Shown here in pieces: positions 23,766-33,418 of a stretch of DNA of 64,000 nucleotides; position 1 is the first letter of the stretch, and each line of letters starts with the position of its first letter. The notes under the pieces were generated by a model. The model had not been told where the DNA came from, made no database searches, and worked only from the letters and a program-made list of their open reading frames with translations. The DNA is taken from contig RPFO01000041.1 of NCBI GenBank assembly GCA_009746045.1, positions 4,802,420 through 4,866,419 of the forward strand, read 5' to 3'. This DNA is from Mesostigma viride (taxonomy: Eukaryota; Streptophyta; Mesostigmatophyceae; Mesostigmatales; Mesostigmataceae). The position numbers were made by a program, and so were the translations under genes.

Positions 23766-23928
23766 TCCAACGGCGCATAGAAGCGGAGTTGCTTGGCGGC
23801 GGTGCTCAGCTCGAGCTCGGTGAACGGCGGGAGCTCGTTGGGGTCGGCCAGGGGTTCCGTCAGGGCTGGGTACGTGTAGTCCTGCTCAGCGGCGGGCGGC
23901 GTGGGCGGCGCAGGGACGTCCGCCGGTG

Positions 23929-25761
23929 CTACTGCCAGGCGTGCGGCCGCCAGAGGGCCAAGCGGCGGAGGCGGCGGGGGGGCGCCGAGCAGCCGGGACT
24001 GGGAGGAATACCACTGGTCGAGCTGCTGCTGCGGTGAGCCAGAGAGCGTCCGCGGCGCCGGCTGCGCGCCGCCGGCGGGCCGTTGGGCGTGACGCAGGCG
24101 GGTCCAGGCGTACTTGCCGTGCTGGTCCTTGAGGTGGGCGAAGTACTCGCGGACATGAAGGTCCTCCTGCTCCTTGGTCGCCTGCCGGATGGCCGAGTGG
24201 TAATCGGCTTTGAGGCGGGCGTAGCGGGCGGGGTCGCGGTTGTCGCGCAGGGCTTGCCGGGCCTGGATGACGGCGGGGAGCCGGTGCAGGCTGGTGAAGC
24301 GGGGCGGGCGGCGGGGGGCAGTAGGGCCCCGGCCGCGGGCAGCTTGTCAGCGAGGTGCCGAAGGGCCGATGCCGGGCCGGCAGCGAACAGCTGGGCGTGG
24401 CTGGCCGGGATGTCCAGCGCGTCGACGAACGCCTCTGCGGCGCGCTTGTGGGCGCGTTTTTCAGGGAAGTCCTCCAGAGCGTCGTCAGATTTCTCGAGCA
24501 ACTGAAGTGTGCGCAAATCAGGTGGTGCCACGTGCTTACGAAAGGGCGAGGGGAATCGCAGGCGGATGCGGGCGGTGACGATGCGATGATCGGAGCGCAC
24601 CAGGGGGATCACATGCGAGCGAGCAGCTAGTACAGATCCTTGATGACGCTTGCGCATTACAACATAGTCAATGCAGCGTTCAGTGCCAGTTGGCGAGGTG
24701 TGTGTGACCAAAGCATCTGGACTATGTGGAAAGCGGGTGTTGGCAGTGACCAAATCGCATGTCGTAAGCAAATCAGCAAAAAGTTCAGTGTTGGCATTGG
24801 AGACCGTACCGTTGGGGGCGTGCTGACATCCGCCAGTACCCGGTGGTAGCGTGGCGTTGGCGTCCAGCAGCAGAGCGAGGTAGTTGCGACCAGGGATGCC
24901 GTTCGCCAGGTTCTCCAGCGCTGCAAAGAAGTCCTTGCGGTCTTGTTCTGGGTGGCCGGAGTGGGGTGCGTAACCAACGCCCACCGTCAGGGCGTAGGTC
25001 GAGTGGCCCTCCATCGAATGAAAAGTGGCCACGAGGAGCCGAGCGTTGACCAGCTGGGGTTCGCCCATGTGGCGTACGGCGAGCGGGGAGCAGAGGAGAC
25101 CGACGCCCCCGTTCCCGGTGCCGTCGCCGCCTCCGTAGTAGAACCGCCAGCCGTCGATGTCGTCAGCAACAAGGGCAGTTGATCCGCGGGCCGATGCAGT
25201 GCGCCTGTGTTCTTGGATTCCCAGGATGGCGATATTATTGTCGATGCAGAAACCAATAAGATTGGAGACTCGATGGCACTGACAGTCGTCACTGCGCAGG
25301 CAGTGACAGCGGTCAGCGTCGGGCTGGAGCGTGCGGGCGTTGAAGGTGGCGATGACCAAGGGCGCGCGTTGACCGAAAAGGGGGGTGCAGGCGGGGGTGG
25401 GGGCGGAGATGGAGCAGGGTGGTGATGGGGGTGGGGGTGGAGGTGGTGGGGTAGGGGGGGCGGGTTGGGGACTTATGCTTTCAATCACCGTTTCGATTCT
25501 TCCTGCCAACGCGTCGAGGCGACGCCGACGGTTGGCTCGGGTGGCCAGGTAGAATGAGTCTGCGTCTGCACGCATAAGAAATGCGTGCAGTCTGAGGAGG
25601 TTTCGGAGGCGGCCGCGCGAGGCGGGGCGAACCTGGCTCACTGCCGACCCGTTGCTCTCTCTCCGACAGCCCGAGGGCTGCGAAGGCAAAGGGGCGGGAA
25701 GGGGAGTTAGGCAGATCCCACTGCTAGAGCCGCGGAGCCGCGGGGCCGCGAGCGTCGTCAT
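23929..25761 (-). pseudogene. LINE-A ORF2, endonuclease part
   Basis: Starts at ATG 25761. The AP-endonuclease motifs run in order: LVIATFNARTL, AILGIQEHRR, VGYAPHSGHPEQD, LLLDANATL, ERCIDYVVMRKR and VRSDHRIVTARIRLRF. The frame leaves the true coding frame near 24310 in a G/C run. The correct continuation (RPRFTSLHRLPAVIQARQAL and on) lies in another frame, so the last part of this open frame is not real protein. Confidence 0.85.
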
Positions 25762-26792
25762 TGATAGGAGAGAAGGGTTCGCAGCGCGGGCTCCGGCTCA
25801 GGTGCAAAGCGAACGAATTTATTAGGGGGACGGCCAAGCCTGGCAGCCATACCTGAGCTGAAGTTGCCCCGGCGGATCCCCACACGTGCTGGGGAGCAGG
25901 TGACCGTCGATGCCGGTGGCGATGGCGGTGACGGCGGGGGCCGAGCAGGGGGCTGGGGCGCTGGCACGGCGGTATCCATGGGGGTCGCCGTCATTGGAGG
26001 AAGGTCCTGGCCGTTAATGCGGACGATGAAGACGCCATTAAAGAGGCGGGCATAGATGCTGCACCGTAGTTGCGGGTTGGCCTGCTTGGCTGCCCGAGCC
26101 TCGTGGACCTCCGGCCGGTTCAAAGCGGCAGCCCGGGCCTCAAGCTGCTCCGGGGTATAGTAATCGTCGATGCTCAGTTGGGTATCGTGGAGGTTCCGGC
26201 GGGCCTTCTGCACCTGCAGTTTGTCCTCCTTGCGGTGGAATTCCACCAAGACAGGGGCGGTGGGGCCGCCGAGCCGTCGTGCCGTTTTGATGACGACGCT
26301 TTGGGCCACGCCGAGCTTCCCCAGGAAGGGGTCGCCCCGGAGGTAGGTGCCCAGGCGTGCATCGTTGACGTTCGAGGGGACGCCACGTACCACAATACTG
26401 CATGAGCGAATGGGTTCGTGCATAGCATCCCGTGTGCTGACGGTTGTTTTGATTTCGTTAATGAGCTCCGTTACTAGGGTTCTGAAGCGTGGCGGCATAG
26501 GTGGTCTTCGGGCAGGAGGTATGGAGGTGGCAAGTTGTTGCTGGAGCTGGTGGAGGAGCTGCTGCTGCTGCTGCAGTCCTGCTGCAATGTGGGTGATGGC
26601 GGAGTGGATGGAGGTGTCGGCGTGTGAGGAATGGGCGTGGTGGGTGGCGAGGTAGTGGTTGTGGACAGGGTTGAGGGCAGCGTTGAGGAGGGAGGGGAGG
26701 TGATCGAAGCAGGTATTGGCGACTTGCTTGGCGGTGATGTCGATGGCGGCAGCAACAGTGGGGTCCGCTCCCAGGTCCAGAGAGGCTGGCAT
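25758..26792 (-). CDS. LINE-A ORF1 protein
   Basis: 344 codons from ATG at 26792 to TGA at 25758. A Gln-rich coiled stretch (about residues 70-90) precedes a region resembling an RNA-binding ORF1 core (SCSIVVRGVPSNVNDARLG, then PVLVEFHRKEDKLQVQKARR), with a Pro-rich C-terminus. I saw no CCHC knuckle. The stop overlaps the ORF2 start as ATGA. Confidence 0.8.
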   Translation of the reverse strand: MPASLDLGADPTVAAAIDITAKQVANTCFDHLPSLLNAALNPVHNHYLATHHAHSSHADTSIHSAITHIAAGLQQQQQLLHQLQQQLATSIPPARRPPMPPRFRTLVTELINEIKTTVSTRDAMHEPIRSCSIVVRGVPSNVNDARLGTYLRGDPFLGKLGVAQSVVIKTARRLGGPTAPVLVEFHRKEDKLQVQKARRNLHDTQLSIDDYYTPEQLEARAAALNRPEVHEARAAKQANPQLRCSIYARLFNGVFIVRINGQDLPPMTATPMDTAVPAPQPPARPPPSPPSPPASTVTCSPARVGIRRGNFSSGMAARLGRPPNKFVRFAPEPEPALRTLLSYQ

Positions 26793-26917
26793 GACAAAGC
26801 GCTCAAGGGGGCTGTCGGAATTCGAAAGACGGGAGCACGTCCACCAGACTGCGAGGCAGAGGTCGGTGTCGTCGGGGTTGTCGTGGAGAAAGTCCGACAG
26901 GTGGGTAACCTGTTCAG

Positions 26918-26976
26918 TTAATTAATTAATTAATTAGACTCGTGCTCCCGTTGGGGAGTCGATCACGGAGCATTAA
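26918..26976 (-). mobile_element. LINE-B 3' end and (TTAA)n tail
   Basis: Minus-strand reading ends TGCTCCGTGATCGACTCCCC, AACGGGAGCACGAGT and (TTAA)n. It is the far end of the LINE-B copy at 28.85-29.97 kb, separated from it by the piggyBac-like insertion. Confidence 0.75.
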
Positions 26977-28847
26977 CCCCTAAATGGTAGCAACTCAGTC
27001 CTAAAAATCGGACTGAGTTGCACATCTTTGCACATATGTTTCTCCATGGCCAAAAAATAATTTCTGGCTACCCCTTGGTACCAAGCATGCATTTATGTTG
27101 AATTTCTTTGGGGACATGCCACTGGTCCCATATCTTTGACTTTAGGGTGCTATAAATAGCACCAACCCCAGGGGGGTACGGAAAAATGGGGTTTGAGACA
27201 TACATCATGCAATATGGACCACTTATACAAATATATTAATTAATTAATTAATTAAACTCGTGCTCCCGTTGGGGAGTCACGGAGCACCGAAGTGCTTTTA
27301 ATCCCTGTGTGTGCACAACAGGAGAAAGGGCAGAGACCCCCAGTCTCCTTCATGCCTAAGGCATGCCACAGCATGCCAAATATATAGGCCCTGGAATTTC
27401 AAAGGCAGTTAGTTTATATCACAGGCATGCCATCAATGCATTCACAACATGACATGCTACAGAACTGCACAAGCTAGCTAGCAAAAATCCCAAAATAGCT
27501 CAGTCCTAAAAATAGGACTAAGTTTTTTTAGGGTGGTTGGCTAGCACTACCGTTGTGGTTTCCTATCCCAATGTGGCATAAAACATCATAGCTGGCCACA
27601 CATGCATCCTCCAACACATTTCCAGCATATAAAACAGCAGCTCATGCTATATAATACTGTAAATCTAGTGCCATGCAGAAAGCACGCGTAGAAGGCACAT
27701 GCAAGGAGCTTATTACCAACGTACCCTATACGCTACAAACAACTTCAAAATACAAGGAAAAAGGAAAGAAACAAAATAAGCAACTTGCTGATGCTTCAAT
27801 GCAAGCAGATCCCAGGCATCTCTATGTCTCTAACACACAGCAAACACACAAAAAGAAGGCGGGCTTGGCCAGCATGCATGCCTAGAACTGGGCAGAAAAA
27901 CACTCGCCCTGAGTTGTTTAAGCAACGGAAAGCATCGTATCATCACACTGAACATTATTACAAACGATATCTGTCGTTATACCGACATTCATGTTGTAGC
28001 ATACGCTAAAAGCAGTCAAAACTCGTCCAAAATCTGGTGGCCGAGGTGACATTACTACCCAACCATCACAAGCCTATGCACAGAAGCAATAAAACAACAA
28101 AAAGACAGTCATAAAGCTTCAATTATAGCCCCGAGACTGGCTGGTATCGAAACAATATATGACACATGCGCGGTCACTGAGACATGATAAAAGGCTAAAA
28201 CGTACCTGGTCGAAACCGCAGATTACCTTGTTTGCAGGAGCTAGCATGCCCACCCGACGAACGTAGCCGCAAGCATGTCGTGGCCGCCATCGATATGGTC
28301 AACTGTGATATAGGAATGACGTAACTAACTCACCCATGCGCAAAAATCCGAACATTTTCTGCCGAGCAACAGGTACAGCTTGCACTGTCATCGCCTGGCC
28401 GCTCACGCGATTTGCTCAGTGCGCCGCCACATAACCTCGAGACATATCTAGGCATTTGTAAATGTTGCACGGCTACGCATATAGCATTTAAAAGTCCTAG
28501 GGATGATGCCTACAAAGTTTCAGTCGAATACGTCAAGCCATGCTCTCGCCCCAGTCAGTGGTTTGTGCCACCATAGCCGCGGACGTGAATAATTTTTATT
28601 CATGTCGTCCTCGTTTGGCCATGGTACCCCCCCTACTTTCCTTGACTGTAGGTCCCTGTCCAGGTGTCCAAATTAAAGTAGTAAACCAGGGGTGTACGTG
28701 AAAGTACAAATCTAGATCTCGAATCTGGTCCAAACAGAATATTCAAAAGTTTGCTAGAATTATAGCTAGTTCTGCCACAAACTCGGTCCGATTTTTAGGA
28801 CTGAGAAAAACTCAGTCCTTCAAATCGGACTGAGTACCATTTAAGGG
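26977..28847. mobile_element. piggyBac-like non-autonomous element 1
   Basis: 1,871 bp flanked by TTAA on both sides (26973-26976, 28848-28851). The ends are CCCCTAAATGGTA and the inverse of CCCTTAAATGGTA, followed inward by palindromes of the type CTCAGTCCTAAAAATCGGAC. CCC ends plus TTAA duplication are the piggyBac signature. No transposase frame is present. The empty site GCATTAACCCCGATGG survives in related LINE tails at 20.92 and 60.55 kb. A LINE 3' tail (27236-27290) is inserted in it. Confidence 0.8.
27236..27290 (-). mobile_element. LINE 3' tail inside the piggyBac-like element
   Basis: (TTAA)n followed by AAACTCGTGCTCCCGTTGGG and GAGTCACGGAGCAC, the same 3' terminal hairpin block seen at 20.88, 26.94 and 60.51 kb. 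Confidence 0.7.
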
Positions 28848-28851
28848 TTAA

Positions 28852-29970
28852 CCCCGATGGATGGATGGATGGGTGCAAACAGTCCTACCGGTCTAATCTA
28901 TCTACATCAGCTACCTACGACATCTATCTAACAGCATTCTAACTACAACATCTATCTAGACAGCCTCACGCTGCCCTAGGGGAGCTGTCTGGCGTGCCTC
29001 CCGCGGGTTTGCACACGCGGGCCCGCTTCCCCACAGGGGGGGGCTCGTTGTCCTCTATGACCTGGGCCCACTTGGCCTTGTCCATCATCTTCGTCCAAAT
29101 CACGGAGAGGCCTAGGCCCCCCATGTCCGCTACTAGCTGTTCTTTGAAGGTGCGGGCCTTGCGGCCGGCGTCTAACATCACTGGGCCCGGCCCACGTCAG
29201 GAGGTGCCGGCCAGGCTGAGCTCAGGTCGCAGTCCTGCGGGGGGGCCACGTGAGGTGTCTACCTGGTTGGTGCGAGCTAGGTGCCCTACGAGCTGCAGGC
29301 GCCGCTGCTTAATGGTGCTGGTGATATATGGCATGCCCTGGTACAGGTCCTCATTGCGGACATGAGCAGCGTATCCTATTCTGAAAATGGAGCGCAGCAT
29401 GTTGGTGACCGCGCCGTCCAGCTTGCGGGCCAAGTCGGCGGTGAGGGTCCACGTCTCGGCCCCATACGTGAGAACAGGAAGGACGAGGACCTGGTGCAAC
29501 AGAACAGGTCCTGTTCTGTTGCAGTCCCGGATCTCGCACTTTTTCTCGGCAGCCAGGTGCAGGATGGTGAGGGCGGCAGCTCGGGACAGGCGCATGATGG
29601 CGTTAAGGCCTGGCCATTTGCCAGGTAAAAATGCGGCAGCTTCCTCGGCAGAAAAGGCCAGGCTCCTCGCGGGTATCCATGGCAGGGTCGCTGTTCGGCG
29701 GAGCGGTGGAGTGGAGCGGCTGGATGCTGACAGTGGCGTTCGGCATGCCAAGGGGGTTTCCAATGACGCCATGGCTTCATCAGCGAGTTGGTGCAGGGCC
29801 GCGGACGCTTGTGATTGATGGGATGAGTCGTATTCCGCCATATCGAGCTGAAAAACAGGGATATTTGCTGGGCAGGGCGGTGCCGGTATCTTCGGAAATA
29901 TTGAGCGATAGCTGCAGAAAATTAAATCAGCGTGTTCGTCTTCAAAAGACGAGTCTAATGCAACCAACTC
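28852..29970 (-). mobile_element. LINE-B, C-terminal RT fragment and 3'UTR
   Basis: A minus-strand open frame (29967-29197) contains VLPVLTYGAETWTLTADLAR, then AVTNMLRSIFRIGYAAHVRN and RRLQLVGHLARTNQVDTS, the region after the RT domain in this LINE group, related to but distinct from LINE-A. The 3'UTR includes a short (ATCC)n block at about 28858-28872, then the piggyBac-like insertion. Confidence 0.75.
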
Positions 29971-30122
29971 GATGAAATTTCATGGCCAGAGTCAAAAGTT
30001 ATGAGCATTCTCGTATATTGCATTCCGTCACCGCAATTTCCGCGTTTTTTCCGCGTTTTTCTCCGCATTTTTCCGCGATTGTATGCATGTGATTTGTGAA
30101 TGATCTTGAGAGGATTTTCACC

Positions 30123-30893
30123 CTATTAATTAATTACATAACTTCGTTTGGAGTATACATAGCACATGGCCGTCCTGATCTTCGTCGACTTCATCAAGGC
30201 TTTTGATTCTGTCACTAGACGTGACGGGCTCACACCCGGGCAGCCTCCTGGTTTGTCTGTAATATGGAGGCAGAGACGTGGACACTGACGCAGGAGCTGG
30301 AGCAACGACTCGACGGCAACGTCACCAAGATGCTGCGCCAGGCCCTTAGTTAACATCCCCCTTGGTTTGCACATTAGTAATGAGGATTTGTACGCTGATT
30401 TGCCCTATGTTTCCCACATTATTAGGCACAGGCGCCTGGGCCTAGCGGGGCACCTGGCCCGCACAGATCAGGTAGATACATCAGATAGACTAGCTGGCAC
30501 CAAGCCCGCCCAGCCTGGGCGATATGTCCTCACCTGGCGTGCCCCCGGCCGCGCGCGGCAGGGCCGCCACCCGTGGACTTTTCGTGATAGACTCGGCATG
30601 GACATGTGCTACACTAGACGTGACGGGCTCACCCCCGGGCAGCCTCCTGGTTTGTCTGTAATATGGAGGCAGATGGTGCGCAAGGATAGATGGCAAGTAG
30701 TGATGAAGGAGACCACCCCCAAGCCTGTGGGGGCTCCGCGTGTGACCAAGTATGGCATTCATAGCGATTCGGGCCGCGGTGCCCACACCCCTGTAACTAG
30801 GACCTAGATAGCTTATACCATCCATTCCATCCCATGTTCCCCTCCCACTGGGGACTTATGCTCACGTGGCGCAGTCACGTGTCTATTATTAAT
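30123..30893 (+). mobile_element. LINE-A family fragment, internally rearranged
   Basis: Plus-strand copy flanked by (TTAA)n on the left. The first 200 bp join three non-contiguous pieces: the IFVDFIKAFDSV block, then TRRDGLTPGQPPGLSVIW, then TWTLTQELEQRLDGNVTKML. From about 30340 it runs collinearly to the 3' end (HISNEDLYADLPYVSHIIRH onward). Confidence 0.75.
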
Positions 30894-31134
30894 TATGGAG
30901 GCAGATGGTGCGCAAGAATAGATGGCAAGTAGTGATGAAGGAGACCACCCCCAAGCCTGTGGGGGCTCCGCGTGTGACCAAGTATGGCATTCATAGCGAT
31001 TCGGGCCGCGGTACCCACACCCCTGTCACTAGGACCTCGATAGCTTACACCATCCATTCCATCCCATGTTCCCCTCCCACTGAGGACTTATGCTCACGTG
31101 ACGCAGTCACGTGTCTATTAATTAATTAATTAAT
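30894..31134 (+). mobile_element. LINE-A family 3'-end duplicate
   Basis: Repeats the last 240 bp of the preceding fragment (from ATGGAGGCAGATGGTGCGCA) and ends in (TTAA)n at 31118-31134. Confidence 0.75.
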
Positions 31135-32466
31135 TTGATTCTGTCCTCTGGGACGCTCTATGGGCTGTCCTTGCTCGCGCTCGCGTCCCCACTCCCCTGA
31201 TTACCGTCATCCGCACGCTGTATGAGGGGTCGACCACTTCGGTGCACACTCAACATGCACGGCTTTACCCCGCCATGCCCACTGCAGACCGGCGTCTGGC
31301 AGGGTTGCGTCCTGTCGCCGTACCTGTTTATTATTGTAGTGGATTATGTTATGCGCCAGGCACGTGCTCGCTTTGCCAGCATTGCAGGCCGTGCCCCTGG
31401 CCTAGCGATCACGAACGAGCGTGGGGAAGGGGGGCCGACTAACAAGCATAATTTACTAGCTGACCTCATTTATGCCGACGACATCACGCTCATCGAGAAG
31501 CCGGAGTCTGCCCAACTTTGGCTGGACTACCTGGCGCTCGAGGCTCGGGCGGTTGGTCTAGAGCGGTCAGCCCCAAAACGGAGGCCCTGGCCCTCGGCAT
31601 GCTAGGCCCCCCACCCACACTCCGCCTCTTAGACGACGCAGAGGTCAACTACCCTACTTCAGGCCGCTTCAAGCTGCTCGGCAGTTGGCTTCCCGACTGC
31701 GAGGACGACCTGACGACACGGATCGGCATGGCGTAGGCGCAACTCCATGACCACCGCCGCTGGTGGAGCAACCCCGCCCTACCCCGGATCGTCAAGCGTG
31801 ACCTCTTCAAGGTCGTCATTCTGACGATCCTGACCTACGGCGCCGAGACCTGGACACTGACGCAGGAGCTGGAGCAACGACTCAACGGCAACGTCACCAA
31901 GATGCTGCGCAAGGCCCTTAACATCCCCTTTGGTTTGCACATTAGTAATGAGGATTTGTACGCTGATTTGCCCTATGTTTCCCACATCATTAGGCACAGG
32001 CCCCTGGGCCTAGCCGGGCACCTGGCCCGCACAGATCAGATAGACACATCAGATAGACTAGCTGGCACCAAGCCCGCCCAGCCTGGGCGATATGTCCTCA
32101 CCTGGCGTGCCCCAGGCCGTGCGCGGCAGGGCCGCCACCCGTGGACTTTTCGTGATAGACTCGGCATGGACATGTGCTACACTAGACGTGACGGGCTCAC
32201 CCCCGGGCAGCCTCCTGGTTTGTCTGTAATATGGAGGCAGATGGTACGCAAGGATAGATGGCAAGTAGTGATGAAGGAGACCACCCCCAAGTCTGTGGGG
32301 GCTCCGCGTGTGACCGCATATGGTATTCATAGCGATTCGGGCCGCGGTGCCCACAACCCTCAAAACTAAGACCTAGATAGCTTACACCATCCATTCCATC
32401 CCATGTTCCCCTCCCACTGAGGACTTATGCTCACGTGGCGCAGTCACGTGTCTATTAATTAATGAA
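31135..32466 (+). mobile_element. LINE-A family fragment, RT C-terminal half to tail
   Basis: Begins inside the RT domain (FDSVLWDALWAVL region) and includes GVWQGCVLSPYLFIIVVDYV, the YADD box at about 31465-31500 and the full C-terminus, with fewer frame breaks than LINE-A itself. The 3'UTR hairpin (ACGTGGCGCAGTCACGT) and a short ATTAATTAATGAATGAA tail end it at about 32466. Confidence 0.8.
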
Positions 32467-32653
32467 TGAAATAGCACATGGCCCTAAGGACATTGCCGCC
32501 AAGCCAGCCCCCGCTGGCCCGGCATTTTATATACATGGATAGATCGAGATCCTCTCCTTGCCGGCCACTTCATGAAGTGCCCCTACTTAGCCCCCTCACT
32601 GCAGGTCCATGCTCCGTGGCTCCCCAACGGGGCCGTGGGTTTACAATCCCCTT

Positions 32654-33418
32654 TCACTGTGATGGTTCCGGAGGCTCCTGTCGCATATTTGGATTGTCTG
32701 CGGGCTTTCTGTGTATAATCGGCCGCCGTAGCGGCCCCCGCGCCGACTTGCTCTCCTCTGCGTTCCTCCCCCGCCGCAGGAACTCAGGCACCGTCGTCGC
32801 CGCGTGTCTCCTGGGCCCCCTGGGCTCCCCTGCGGCCCCATCCACACCTTTGACCCCACCCGCGAATAGCTTTGCCTTGCCCCAGCTCAGCCAATGGCCC
32901 GGCCCACCGCCCCCAGAGTCTTTGTCCGGCTCCCCCCTACCCCCTGGCCCTGCAGCCGCGGCGCCACCGTCCCTCGCTCCGTCAGCAACAGCCTCGGGAG
33001 ACCTTTGTGGTTTAGACCCGGTGGCCAAGGAAGGGGTGTCTGCCCCCGGTTCCCCCGTCAGCCGCCCCTGCATTGCCGCCACCCATTCCTTGGGTCCCTG
33101 GCCCGTCGCCCCATTTACATCATCCCAGCCCTTGGCAGCATCCGGCACCGCCCAACCCCTAACCCGTGCCCCATTCTCGCCAATGGCCGGGACAATCTTG
33201 GCTCCCGAGACCAAGTCCATCTTGCTGGAATCCGTGCCATCGGCGGGCTGAGTCAGCCCGGCAAGGTTGGCCCCGCTACTAGCACCGGTGCCGGGCAAAG
33301 CCGTCATCCGTTCTGCTGGCATCCCCCGGTTCATCTGTCGCTCGAGCCGCTGGTGTTGCCAAGCGAGCGCGCGTGCCGAGTTAAAGCCGGTGGCGATCAC
33401 AGTGATGCGGATGCGGCC
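32654..33418 (-). CDS. ftsZ2: ftsZ2 last exon, core end and long C-terminal tail
   Basis: Acceptor CCCAG at 33419; 254 codons and TGA. Begins GRIRITVIATGFNSARALAW, the last core strand, then about 180 residues of Gly/Pro/Ala-rich linker, then TTVPEFLRRGRN and a further 36 residues. The linker is much longer than the roughly 50-100 residues usual in plants. A TGTAA hexamer-like polyadenylation signal of the green-algal type lies just after the stop (32641-32645). Confidence 0.85.
   Translation of the reverse strand, partial: GRIRITVIATGFNSARALAWQHQRLERQMNRGMPAERMTALPGTGASSGANLAGLTQPADGTDSSKMDLVSGAKIVPAIGENGARVRGWAVPDAAKGWDDVNGATGQGPKEWVAAMQGRLTGEPGADTPSLATGSKPQRSPEAVADGARDGGAAAAGPGGRGEPDKDSGGGGPGHWLSWGKAKLFAGGVKGVDGAAGEPRGPRRHAATTVPEFLRRGRNAEESKSARGPLRRPIIHRKPADNPNMRQEPPEPSQ

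Larger units (their letters stand above)
22009..26917 (-). mobile_element. LINE-A, near full-length non-LTR retrotransposon, inactivated
   Basis: Minus-strand element with ORF1, then an ORF2 encoding apurinic endonuclease and reverse transcriptase, then a 3'UTR ending in a CACGTGAC/GTCACGTG hairpin and a (TTAA)n tail at 22009-22024. ORF2 has several frameshifts (near 24310, 23330 and 23160, and in the C-terminus), so this copy is dead. It was inserted against the tail of LINE-B (26918-26936) on one side and the tail of the ORF1-only copy on the other. Pieces of the same family occur on the plus strand at 30.1-32.5 kb. Confidence 0.9.
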
